The notes: generated by a model not told the origin, from the sequence alone. Positions 1 to 6,555 are shown, counted from the first letter of the stretch. The stretch is DNA of 10,439 bases from an uncultured Oscillospiraceae bacterium (GCA_900552925.1 USBH01000036.1:1-10439), one strand, 5' to 3'. Numbers and translations: made by a program.

Positions 1-54
<54 letters not shown>

Positions 55-323
55 AAAAGTGTATTGCATGTCCAGCACGTTTGTCAAGCCCTTCCCATAT
101 ACTTTTTGATATTATAAACAATACCACAAATTCATCGAATTTTCAAGTTAAATTTCATTAACTTAATCTGTAAGTTACTTAAGTATTGAAAAATGCAGAT
201 AGCAGAACATATGTGTAATATGATATGCTTACTTAATCAGAAAAAGCCACAGCGACTATAAGTGTAGTTTTTGTATCTTTTTTATGGGCCTTTCCAAAAT
301 TAATCATGTTGGAATTATATCGG

Positions 324-358
324 AAATCAAACTCAGCGATAACCCTGAAGTTTGATTT
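324..358. repeat. inverted repeat / hairpin
   Basis: AAATCAAACT (324-333) is perfectly complementary to AGTTTGATTT (349-358). CAG (334-336) can pair with CTG (345-347) if A348 is bulged, leaving an 8-nt loop. The plus-strand reading ends in TTTT (356-359), so it resembles a weak plus-strand terminator. On the minus strand, which carries the adjacent gene, no U-tract follows. The role is unknown; it could be a terminator for an off-contig plus-strand gene or an end of a small mobile element. Confidence 0.5.
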
Positions 359-419
359 TAGCAGACAGAAACACATGGAAACACTGATTTTCCCATAAAA
401 GGAAAAAGTTTGTATGCAG

Positions 420-485
420 CGGGAACCGGAACCGGGTTCCGGTTCCCGCGAGCTGCCGGAAACAAACCGGAACCGAGTTCCGGTT
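420..485. repeat. tandem GGAACC hairpins
   Basis: Two palindromic units share one core. The first pairs CGGGAACCGGAAC (420-432) with its exact complement (436-448) across a CGG loop, a 13-bp stem. The second pairs AACCGGAAC (465-473) with GTTCCGGTT (477-485) across CGA, a 9-bp stem. Both therefore have the form AACCGGAAC-CGR-GTTCCGGTT. They begin 14 bases after the FRG stop codon in the direction of transcription. A U-rich run (minus strand of about 403-409) follows only after an 8-10 base gap. They could be a transcript-end structure, a binding site for a dimeric protein, or a repetitive extragenic element. Confidence 0.75.
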
Positions 486-499
486 CCTCACCTCAACAT

Positions 500-1426
500 T
501 TATTGACCACTGATTCGTCTCTGACAGCCTGCAACAATTTCACTGCACACTACATCAATACTATCGGCAAACAGACTCTCTCTGCTGATGCCAAATTGAC
601 GCAATTCACGAATAAATCTATCTTTATGTTTTGTTGGAATAATTATCTTTCTATAAATTGACTCATCCTCTTCAGAAATTGGCTCGATAACTTTTTCGAA
701 GTATAGCCGACCAGTTTTCTCATCTTGAGAAATCTTATTGGGAAATAGAATATATCTTCCTCGCTGCATTTGCTGACGCAAATGCCTTGCGGGTGCATAA
801 ACAAAAAGCGGTTTTTTACAGCAACTCTCAATCCAGTTCGCTCGACCTTGATCTGTTCGTGAAGAGCTTCTTAGCGCCTCTTTCTGTTCAAGGAAATAGG
901 GCTGGGCTAGAATACACTTATAAAAATCATCAAGTCCGGAGAATGAAGCATTCAGGAAACGATAACTATCTGCAATTGCCTGAATGATCGGATAGTTAGT
1001 TACATCCACCTCGTTGTCTTGGAATGTAAACACAGCGCCATCTTTATTTTTATTCTTTTCATCTGCACAGGCAAAATACAGTGCCACAAAAGCGTTCTCC
1101 GAAATATCCAAAAGACGAGTTGGAATACCGTGATGTTGGAGTAATGAAAGTAGTTCTAAGGGTTCCAAATCCTTTCGAAATACATCCGGCAGCCTATATT
1201 TTGCCATTTCAATCAAATTCCGCTCTTCGTCAAAGATAGAAATATCACATGCGAACATCCGACTTCTCCCTAAAGATGGAATTAGTTTATACGCCTTGTC
1301 AGATTGTCCTCTATACAGCAAAATTTCATTTTTGTCTGCTCCGTTCCGCTCTTGCTTTGTCTCCATCTCGCAGACTACATCGACATAATCCGATAACTTC
1401 TCAATTTTCACTTCTTCCATCTTCAT
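500..1426 (-). CDS. FRG-domain protein
   Basis: This is a 308-residue soluble protein with no signal peptide or membrane segment. It carries the hallmarks of the FRG domain, named for a conserved Phe-Arg-Gly-type motif: YRGQ at 38-41, LLQHHGIPTRLLD at about 95-107 followed by ALYFAC (115-120), and a C-terminal LRQFGISRESLFAD segment (275-288). The molecular activity of FRG proteins is not established. They recur in accessory, phage and defence-like regions. ATG at 1424-1426 is chosen because GGGGAG (1435-1440) lies 8 nt upstream. That site falls inside the last codons of the Fic remnant, and only 3 nt separate the Fic stop from this start, so the two were built as a translationally coupled pair. 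The gene looks intact, but its partner is truncated and no promoter was recognised directly upstream. Family assignment is confident; function is unknown. Confidence 0.85.
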   Translation of the reverse strand: MKMEEVKIEKLSDYVDVVCEMETKQERNGADKNEILLYRGQSDKAYKLIPSLGRSRMFACDISIFDEERNLIEMAKYRLPDVFRKDLEPLELLSLLQHHGIPTRLLDISENAFVALYFACADEKNKNKDGAVFTFQDNEVDVTNYPIIQAIADSYRFLNASFSGLDDFYKCILAQPYFLEQKEALRSSSRTDQGRANWIESCCKKPLFVYAPARHLRQQMQRGRYILFPNKISQDEKTGRLYFEKVIEPISEEDESIYRKIIIPTKHKDRFIRELRQFGISRESLFADSIDVVCSEIVAGCQRRISGQ

Positions 1427-1429
1427 TGT

Positions 1430-1891
1430 TTATTCTCCCCTATCTTGACATTTTCTCTCCCTACGTCGCTCTGCCCTGGCAATCTGTTTTTCCCATGTTT
1501 TTTCCGTCTCACAACGGAGGAAATCACGGAGCGGCTCGAGCTCCTGCACACTATCCCACGCCTCGAGCGCTTCATAATAGGCTCTGCGATCCTCCTCGTG
1601 GATGATGATCGGCGGATGGTTGTGCTGAACCAGAAAATAATTCATCGCCAGCCGGCCGGTTCTGCCGTTTCCATCCGCAAATGGGTGGATATTCTCAAAC
1701 TTCGCATGGAAATATGCTGCGGCCGTCAGGGCATCTTTATCTGCAATTCCTGAAATCTCTTCAAGAAGCTCGTCCATCTCTTCCTCTACATCCTCTGCCG
1801 CTGCGCCGATCTCTTCCCTGCCTGTCACATAGTCGTGCAGCTTGTAGGTGCCCGGCCGCTCACCGAGCTGGTATCGCCGGGTATCGTATGA
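1430..1891 (-). pseudogene. 5'-truncated Fic-domain protein
   Basis: The frame encodes the C-terminal part of a Fic protein, the family that typically transfers AMP or another nucleotide part to target proteins. The active-site motif HPFADGNGRTGR is intact (bases 1652-1687), with its catalytic His. Upstream is the flap region (RPGTYKLHDYVTG), and downstream a conserved EEDRRAYYEAL and PLRDFL segment. Recognisable family sequence starts at about YDTRR (codon at 1886-1888). The N-terminal part that such proteins usually have, including the first core helix and any N-terminal inhibitory helix, is absent. The frame stays open to an ATG at 2039-2041, but that lies inside the oxidoreductase gene and behind its terminator, and the extra residues look non-native. 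A TTG at about 1914 has no convincing ribosome binding site. It is best read as a remnant. The stop is 3 nt before the FRG start. Confidence 0.8.
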
Positions 1892-1930
1892 TACACGGCT
1901 TGGGCCGCATGTCAAACGGGCGGTTCCCGG

Positions 1931-1981
1931 CAAAACGCAAAGGAAGCGCCCGCGGGGAATGGGCCGCCCCGCAGGCGCTTC
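1931..1981 (-). terminator. intrinsic terminator of the isomerase-oxidoreductase operon
   Basis: Bases 1943-1957 pair with 1967-1981 in a 15-bp stem containing one G-U wobble and a 9-nt loop. Read on the minus strand, the hairpin is followed by CTTTGCGTTTTG, a broken U-rich tract. It begins 2 bases after the oxidoreductase stop codon (1984-1986), exactly where an operon terminator belongs. It also separates the Fic remnant from the operon, so the remnant would be transcribed only by read-through. Confidence 0.8.
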
Positions 1982-1983
1982 GG

Positions 1984-3159
1984 TCAATCGTCTACTGTTA
2001 CCCAGCGCCCGGTTTCCGCCGACCGCTTTACGGCATCGCAAACGCGTTCCACGCGATACCCTTCCGCAAAGCTGGTAGACGGCTGCTTGCCTTCCACCAC
2101 CGCTTTGATAAACTCGTAGGATTCGATGGATTTCAATTCGCCGTACCCGATGTTCATCCCGGGAATGTTCCAGGTCACTTCCCCGTGGAAATGCGCGGGG
2201 CCGGTGTAGATCGTCTTAAAGCCCCTTCTGTCGTCGGGGTCGCCGGCCAGGCACACCTTCAGCTCGTTGAGCCGCTCGTAGTTGAAGTAGAGGCTGCCCA
2301 GCGCACCGTGGAGCTCCACGGTGATGAAGTTGTTGCGGCCCCAGGCGTTTCTCGTGGCCTCGATGCTGCCCACCGCGCCGTTTTTAAACTTCACAAGGAA
2401 GCTGTCCTCGTCGTCCACGTCCACGGCCTTCCGCTTCGCGTCGGCTCCGAGCTTTACGGTGCCCAGCAAGTCCGCGCTGCCTTCCTGCACCGGCCGCTCG
2501 GGGATGTAGGTCTGCATCATGCCGGTCACCGCCTCGATGTCGCCCGCCAGGTACTGGGCGATGTCGATCACGTGCGAGGCGATGTCGCCGAGCGTCCCCG
2601 CGCCGGCGATGTCCTTCTGGAACCGCCAGGAGAGCGGAGAGGCGGGATCGGCCGACCAGCTCTGCAGATAGGTGCACCGCACGTTGAAGATTTTGCCGAT
2701 GGCCCCCTCGTCGATGAACTTCTTGGCGAGGTCGATCGCCGGGACGCGCCTGTACTGGTAGGCGTTCATGGTGATGATCCCCTTCTGCGCCGCTTTTTCG
2801 GCGGCCTCCGCCATAGCCTTCGCGTCCTCCAGCGTCGAGGCAATCGGCTTTTCGCAGAGCACGTGCTTCCCCGCGTTCAGCGCGGCGATGGCGATCTCGG
2901 CGTGGGCGTTGTTCGGCGTGCAGATGCTCACCACGTCGATCTCGGGATCGTTGACGATGTCGCGCCAGTCCGTGCAGCATTTTTCAAAGCCAAAGCGCTC
3001 TTTCGCGTCCGCCGCGATTTCCGGGACGATGTCGCAGATCGTCTTTAAAACCGGCACGGCCGGGGCCGGCCAGAAATACTTGGGCATGTCGGAATACCCG
3101 ATCGAGTGCGCCTTTCCCATGAACCCGGCGCCAACCAGGCCCACATTCAGTTTTTTCAT
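1984..3159 (-). CDS. Gfo/Idh/MocA-family sugar oxidoreductase
   Basis: This 391-residue cytoplasmic protein is of normal length for the family of NAD(P)-dependent sugar, inositol and glycoside dehydrogenases. The N-terminal Rossmann fold shows GLVGAGFMG (7-15) after a short beta strand. TPNNAHAEIA (81-90) and CEKPIA (102-107) are the usual cofactor and active-site landmarks, with Lys104 the conserved lysine of the EKP motif. GDIASHVID (191-199) supplies Asp192 and His196, the family's catalytic pair. The C-terminal half is the alpha/beta substrate domain. ATG at 3157-3159 has GGGAGG (3168-3173) 8 nt upstream. The gene follows the isomerase by 73 bases and is closed by a terminator right after its stop, so the two form an operon. 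Members paired with TIM-barrel isomerases include inositol dehydrogenases and glycoside 3-dehydrogenases; a 3-keto-sugar step is likely but unproved here. Confidence 0.9.
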   Translation of the reverse strand: MKKLNVGLVGAGFMGKAHSIGYSDMPKYFWPAPAVPVLKTICDIVPEIAADAKERFGFEKCCTDWRDIVNDPEIDVVSICTPNNAHAEIAIAALNAGKHVLCEKPIASTLEDAKAMAEAAEKAAQKGIITMNAYQYRRVPAIDLAKKFIDEGAIGKIFNVRCTYLQSWSADPASPLSWRFQKDIAGAGTLGDIASHVIDIAQYLAGDIEAVTGMMQTYIPERPVQEGSADLLGTVKLGADAKRKAVDVDDEDSFLVKFKNGAVGSIEATRNAWGRNNFITVELHGALGSLYFNYERLNELKVCLAGDPDDRRGFKTIYTGPAHFHGEVTWNIPGMNIGYGELKSIESYEFIKAVVEGKQPSTSFAEGYRVERVCDAVKRSAETGRWVTVDD

Positions 3160-3184
3160 TGTGAAATCCTCCCATTCTGAGATG

Positions 3185-3229
3185 CCCTCCTGCGCCGCGC
3201 GCCGCCGACCGGCGCTGCGGACGGGAGGG
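3185..3229 (-). other. intercistronic hairpin in the operon
   Basis: In the 73-base gap between the isomerase stop and the oxidoreductase start, CCCTCC (3185-3190) can pair with GGAGGG (3224-3229), enclosing a GC-only GCGCCG/CGGCGC type stem. There is no U-tract, so it is not a terminator. It may set relative expression of the two genes or protect a processed end. The stem pairing is visible, the role is inferred. Confidence 0.4.
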
Positions 3230-3232
3230 GGG

Positions 3233-4045
3233 TTAGATCAGCTTGCCCTGCAGGAAACGGTACGATGTCCGGCAGGCTTCCTCCGGGTCGCCGGCAAAGC
3301 CGTCCGCCTCCACCAGATAATCTCCCGCATACCCCTTTTCCTGCAGGAACCGCAGAACGCCTTCGACGTCGACGCGCCCGGTGCCCAGCGGGGCAAATCC
3401 GTTTTCGTCCAAGTCTTTCAGGTGGACAAAGGAGATCCGGTCGTAGTACTTTTTGACGATCTCCAGCGGGTCGCTGCCGCCGGCGGCCAGGTGCGCCAGG
3501 TCCGGGCAGATCTTGATGTCGCTCACCGAAAAGAGCCGGTCGATCTGCTCCGGCTTTTCCGCCATGGACCCGAGATGCGGGTGGTAGCTCGCCTCGATGC
3601 CGTGGGCGGCGAAGACCTTTTCCGCCTCCTTCAGTCCTTTGGCCAGCAGCGCATAGTCGCCCGCCTGGATGCCTTTCCCGCGGATGGCGCCGCCGCAGAA
3701 CGCTACGTAGGAAACGCCCACCTGCTCTGCCAGAGCGGCGACCGTCTCCATGTGGAACATCTCGTCCTCCAGCGCGTCCGGGTAGATAAAATTGGCGCCC
3801 ACACAGACGCTCATCATGCCGGCGCCGTAGCGGGCCAGCATGTCTTTGAGCACCTGGATGTCCGAGCCGTATTTGGTCAGGTTCCCCTCCAGCACCTCGA
3901 TGTATCGGAAGCCTGCACCTGTGATCGCTTTCAGCGCCGCCTCGTCGTCGCAAAGGGTCAGGTACCGGATGTCCTTAACGCTTGTAACGCCGCCCCCGTC
4001 CCCTACCAGAGGACCGAACGCGTTTGTCATGTATCCGAGTTTCAT
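3233..4045 (-). CDS. TIM-barrel sugar isomerase/epimerase (AP-endonuclease-2 fold)
   Basis: This 270-residue cytoplasmic protein is of the xylose-isomerase-like TIM-barrel family (sugar phosphate isomerases/epimerases, inosose dehydratases, 3-keto-glycoside-acting enzymes). Likely metal ligands fall on the expected strand ends: Glu50 or Glu53 in RYIEVLEG, the YHPH motif (154-157), Asp182 in CPDLAHL, His208 in FVHLKD and Glu246 in LVEAD. GTGRVD (221-226) is also typical. ATG at 4043-4045 is chosen because AAGGAG (4051-4056) lies 5 nt upstream. The frame is open to 4189, but that extension would run through the promoter and operator. The gene is first in an operon with the oxidoreductase and has its own promoter with a LacI-type operator just downstream of the expected start site. 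The exact reaction is unknown. In the E. coli ycj and the dgp glycoside systems, this pairing works on 3-keto-sugars. Confidence 0.85.
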   Translation of the reverse strand: MKLGYMTNAFGPLVGDGGGVTSVKDIRYLTLCDDEAALKAITGAGFRYIEVLEGNLTKYGSDIQVLKDMLARYGAGMMSVCVGANFIYPDALEDEMFHMETVAALAEQVGVSYVAFCGGAIRGKGIQAGDYALLAKGLKEAEKVFAAHGIEASYHPHLGSMAEKPEQIDRLFSVSDIKICPDLAHLAAGGSDPLEIVKKYYDRISFVHLKDLDENGFAPLGTGRVDVEGVLRFLQEKGYAGDYLVEADGFAGDPEEACRTSYRFLQGKLI

Positions 4046-4068
4046 GTCTGCTCCTTTCTTGTTTTTAT

Positions 4069-4084
4069 AAATTTGCGCAAATTT
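4069..4084. promoter_or_regulatory. LacI-type operator O1 (isomerase leader)
   Basis: AAATTTGCGCAAATTT is a perfect 16-bp palindrome with the central CG typical of LacI/GalR-family operators. It lies between the promoter -10 box and the isomerase ribosome binding site, at roughly +7 to +22 of the expected transcript, where bound repressor would block promoter clearance. The same core recurs at 4296-4307 and 6590-6599. The gene between those two sites encodes a LacI-type regulator, its probable binder. Confidence 0.8.
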
Positions 4085-4096
4085 TATTTCGCCTCC

Positions 4097-4125
4097 ATCA
4101 TACTCCGCGCCGCGCCGCTTGTCAA
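4097..4125 (-). promoter_or_regulatory. sigma-A-type promoter of the isomerase-oxidoreductase operon
   Basis: On the minus strand a consensus -35 TTGACA (4120-4125) is followed by a 17-bp spacer and TATGAT as -10 (4097-4102). Transcription should start near 4090, giving a leader of about 45 nt. The near-consensus boxes imply a strong promoter held down by the operator at 4069-4084. Confidence 0.8.
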
Positions 4126-4205
4126 TTCCTCCCAGCGTTTTTGAGAAAAATCGTTTGTTTCGCCAAATGCAGGAACTAAAATTGGGCATTTCCCATCAAG
4201 GCTTC

Positions 4206-4265
4206 TTTCCAGCCGAAGCGCTTCGGCGCCGGTGCAGGCCGCCTGCGCCGTTTGCCCGCTGGAAA
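4206..4265. other. potential three-way-junction RNA structure
   Basis: TTTCCAGC (4206-4213) pairs with GCTGGAAA (4258-4265) and encloses two further hairpins. One is CCGAA/TTCGG within 4213-4226. The other is CGGTGCAGG (4230-4238) with CCTGCGCCG (4242-4250), a 9-bp stem that has one G-U pair in plus-strand RNA and one mismatch in minus-strand RNA. It lies between the upstream operator and the promoter, so it is outside the expected operon transcript. It could be read-through RNA, an antisense or small RNA, or a protein-bound DNA structure. Confidence 0.4.
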
Positions 4266-4295
4266 ACGCCCCGCTTTTCTCGTTTTCTCCTGTAT

Positions 4296-4307
4296 ATTTG
4301 CGCAAAT
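4296..4307. promoter_or_regulatory. LacI-type operator O2 (upstream auxiliary)
   Basis: ATTTGCGCAAAT is a perfect 12-bp palindrome with the same core as the operators at 4069-4084 and 6590-6599. Its centre is 225 bp from the centre of O1, with the operon promoter between them. This layout would suit repression by DNA looping if the regulator forms tetramers or bridges two sites. Site identity is well supported by recurrence; the looping role is inferred. Confidence 0.7.
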
Positions 4308-4323
4308 TTTTTCTTTCCGTGCC

Positions 4324-4349
4324 AAAAAAAGCGCGGCCAAAAGCCGCGC
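4324..4349 (-). terminator. second intrinsic terminator downstream of the LacI gene
   Basis: Read on the minus strand, GCGCGGC and GCCGCGC (plus-strand bases 4331-4337 and 4343-4349) form a 7-bp GC stem around a 5-nt loop, followed at once by seven U residues (4324-4330). It lies about 55 bases beyond the first terminator and just before operator O2. It may be a fail-safe insulating the operon from the LacI gene, or the end of a short transcript. Confidence 0.75.
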
Positions 4350-4402
4350 GGGGATTGTGCTGATGAAATTTCCCGGCAGCCCGGCTTGCGCGGGCGCCAT
4401 GC

Positions 4403-4440
4403 AAAAAGCGGATAAGCCCCGCTCCGGGTGCTTATCCGCT
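4403..4440 (-). terminator. intrinsic terminator of the LacI-type regulator gene
   Basis: AGCGGATAAGC (4407-4417) and GCTTATCCGCT (4430-4440) are perfect 11-bp inverted repeats with a 12-nt loop. On the minus strand the stem runs into a U5 tract (4403-4407). It starts 39 bases after the regulator's stop codon, the expected place for its terminator. Confidence 0.85.
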
Positions 4441-4479
4441 TGCTGTTCTGCCGGCCGGATCGAACGCGGCGGGCTGCCG

Positions 4480-6519
4480 TTAAAGCGCGCCGGTACTGCG
4501 GTTGACCGCGTCGCGCAGCGCCGCCGGCGGGTCCTCCTTGAAGATCGCCTTCCAGTTTTTCAGCAGGTTCTCCCGGCCGATGCTGATGGGCTCCACCCCG
4601 ATGAAGGAGGGAACCGCTTTCCCCAGCAGGCCGTTGGCCGCCGCCAGCGCGATGGCCTCCCCCTGCTCGTAGGGGCACTGCGCGCTGATCATTTTGACCA
4701 TGCCGCCCTGCGCCATCTGCATGGCGATGGCATAGTCCAGATCTCCCGTGACGATCGCGACGTCCGTGCGCTCCAGCTCCGTCAGGGCCTTGATCACCTC
4801 CAGCGCGGGGCCGTCCCAGGAAACATACAGGGCCTGGATCTCCGGGTACTGCCCGATGAGTTCCAGCGTTTTCTGGTAGACGTCCACCTCCGTCAGGAAG
4901 TTGACCGTTCCGCACACCCGGATTTCCGGGTACTCCTCCGTCAGGACCTGTTCCGCCGCGCCGTCGCGCTGCTTCGTGGCAAAGAAGTTCTGCTCGCCGT
5001 GGCAGATCAGCCCCGCGTATTTCAGGCCGTGCCGCACCATGTATTCGCCCAGCCCGCGGCCCATGCTGTCCCCATGGGCCCGCTCGTTTACGGAGATGCA
5101 GGAGATGTAATCCTTCGGGGTAAGCCCCTCGGGGACATTGGTGATCAGCACCAGCCGGGTGTCGCTGTCCGCAATCGAGCGGAAGGCCTCCGCGGTGCCC
5201 CGGGTGTCGACGGGGATCGAGATCAGGAGATCCGGCTTCAGGAATTGGATGCTTTCCAGCTGCTTGCACTGCAGTGCCGCGTTGAAATGGGCGTCCGTGA
5301 CGGCGATGATGGAAATCCCGAGTTCGTCGAAGACTTTTTTGATCCCCTTTTCCTGCAGGTGCATCCACGCCTTGCCCATATAGTGGAACGAGATCACCGC
5401 CGTATACTGCTTTTGCCGGATCTTCTCCTTTTCCGCCTCGGATAAAGCCAGGCCGCCCGCGCCCGCCGCCCGTTCCCCGAAGGGGCCCCGGCCGATGCCG
5501 CAGGTGGAGTTGCGCACGTTGAGGAGCGAGGGGAAGGTTTCCGTGTTGTACGCATGCGCAGGCGAAGAGAGGCCCGCGATTTCGCCGCGGTCGATCCGCC
5601 GGAACAGCAGGTCCGCGGCGGCAAGCGCAAACTGCCGGGGCTGCTTATCCACGCAGGTGAGCTCCGGCGTCATCAGCGAGGCCCATTCCGGATCGTTCAG
5701 GCTGACGACAGAGAGGTCGCCGGGCACGGCGATGTTGTGGGCGATCCCGTACCGGATGGCGGGGATCAGCGGCAGCGAGTCGGCGATCACAATCGCGGTG
5801 GGCGCCGGCTCCGCCGCGGCGAGCTGCGCCATGGCCTCGGCAGCCAGCGCCTCGGTTTTCAGGCCCGCATGGACCAGCGCTTTTTCCACCGCGATGCCGG
5901 AATCCTCCAGGGCCTTCCTGTAGCCCTCAAACCTGTGGGTGCCGCGCGCCTTCGACTCGCACAGGTAGGCGATGCGCTCGTGCCCGTTTTTTATCAGGTG
6001 CCGCACTGCGCGGTAGCTGCCCTCGAAGGTGTCAGGCAGCAGGGTGTCCGCGGCAAACCGGTCCACGGGGTTCCCGATCAGAACCACCGGAAGCCGGAGC
6101 CCTTTGAAAAAGGTCCCGGAAAGGACGCCCTCCCGGTCCGGAAAGGCGATCATTCCCGCAAGGCCCAGCGTTCCCGCCAGCGCGCGGATGGCCGCCAGCC
6201 GGTCCGCATCGAGGTCATACGCCAGCGAAATGGCGATGTAGCCCTTCTGCTCTACGATTTCTTCCAGCTTTTCCTTGACCTGATTCTGAAACAGGCTGCA
6301 TTTTTTCGACAGCAGGATCAGCACATAGCGGCTTTCGGATGGCTTGCCCCTCGATACGCTCCGCTTCGCGATGAAATTCGGGAGCTCGTCCAGCTGGCGG
6401 ATGGCGTCCTCGACCTTCCGGACCTTCTCAGGACTGACGTACCGGGTTCCATTGACCACGTGAGAGACGGTCGACACGGACACGCCCGCTATCCTAGCAA
6501 CATCCTTGATCGTCGCCAT
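4480..6519 (-). CDS. LacI-family regulator with two tandem sugar-binding domains
   Basis: This 679-residue cytoplasmic protein is about twice the usual LacI/GalR length of roughly 340. Residues 3-24 form the classic LacI helix-turn-helix (IKDVARIAGVSVSTVSHVVNG), with the hinge at about 45-58. Residues about 64-340 form a complete LacI/GalR sensor of the type-1 periplasmic-binding fold (PVVLIGNPVD, HLIKNGHERIAYL, VVSLNDPEWASLMTPELTCV). A linker of about 30 residues rich in Gly, Ala and Glu leads to a second, RbsB-like sugar-binding domain at about 372-660 (AVISFHYMGKAW, KPDLLISIPVD, YISCISVNERAHG, LYVSWDGPALEVIKAL, VAIVTGDLDYAIA). That domain has no signal peptide, so it senses ligand in the cytoplasm. 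ATG at 6517-6519 has AGGAGG (6529-6534) 9 nt upstream. The gene has its own promoter next to a TTTGCGCAAA site, which points to autoregulation. By ungapped alignment, the hinge leucine that enters the minor groove is Ser54. Confidence 0.9.
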   Translation of the reverse strand: MATIKDVARIAGVSVSTVSHVVNGTRYVSPEKVRKVEDAIRQLDELPNFIAKRSVSRGKPSESRYVLILLSKKCSLFQNQVKEKLEEIVEQKGYIAISLAYDLDADRLAAIRALAGTLGLAGMIAFPDREGVLSGTFFKGLRLPVVLIGNPVDRFAADTLLPDTFEGSYRAVRHLIKNGHERIAYLCESKARGTHRFEGYRKALEDSGIAVEKALVHAGLKTEALAAEAMAQLAAAEPAPTAIVIADSLPLIPAIRYGIAHNIAVPGDLSVVSLNDPEWASLMTPELTCVDKQPRQFALAAADLLFRRIDRGEIAGLSSPAHAYNTETFPSLLNVRNSTCGIGRGPFGERAAGAGGLALSEAEKEKIRQKQYTAVISFHYMGKAWMHLQEKGIKKVFDELGISIIAVTDAHFNAALQCKQLESIQFLKPDLLISIPVDTRGTAEAFRSIADSDTRLVLITNVPEGLTPKDYISCISVNERAHGDSMGRGLGEYMVRHGLKYAGLICHGEQNFFATKQRDGAAEQVLTEEYPEIRVCGTVNFLTEVDVYQKTLELIGQYPEIQALYVSWDGPALEVIKALTELERTDVAIVTGDLDYAIAMQMAQGGMVKMISAQCPYEQGEAIALAAANGLLGKAVPSFIGVEPISIGRENLLKNWKAIFKEDPPAALRDAVNRSTGAL

Positions 6520-6555
6520 GCATTTCGTCCTCCTGCTCAGAATATCTTTGCTTTC

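Larger units (their letters stand above)
55..499. other. AT-rich non-coding stretch 3' of the FRG gene
   Basis: I see no credible gene here. The short open frames are not preceded by a good ribosome binding site, and their translations are low-complexity. The stretch is clearly more AT-rich than the sugar locus. It holds one AT-flanked hairpin (324-358) and a pair of GGAACC-based hairpins (420-485), both listed separately. It follows the stop codon of the minus-strand FRG gene, so part of it is probably that gene's 3' untranslated region. Confidence 0.7.
4046..4479. other. 434-bp regulatory region between LacI gene and isomerase operon
   Basis: There is no gene here, but it is dense with signals, each listed separately. 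From the LacI stop leftwards these are two minus-strand terminators (4403-4440, 4324-4349), an operator (4296-4307), a potential branched RNA structure (4206-4265), a sigma-A-type promoter (4097-4125), a second operator (4069-4084) and the isomerase ribosome binding site (4051-4056). Open frames across this stretch on either strand lack start signals and were not called. Confidence 0.8.

Noticed and set aside
1881..1894. GTATC-GTAT-GATAC dyad near the Fic breakpoint as a recombination site
   Set aside because: It mostly falls within codons for the conserved YDTRR segment, so the dyad is likely chance.
1892..2041. N-terminal part of the Fic frame up to an ATG inside the oxidoreductase gene
   Set aside because: It overlaps the oxidoreductase end and its terminator hairpin; the residues look unlike Fic and lack a ribosome binding site.
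3233..4045. C-glycoside deglycosidase subunit
   Set aside because: The fold and pairing with an oxidoreductase fit, but the small partner subunit is not visible and the TIM-barrel family is too diverse for that specific call.
4046..4189. 48-residue extension of the isomerase frame
   Set aside because: It runs through the predicted promoter, operator and ribosome binding site; family sequence starts at MKLGYMTNAFG.
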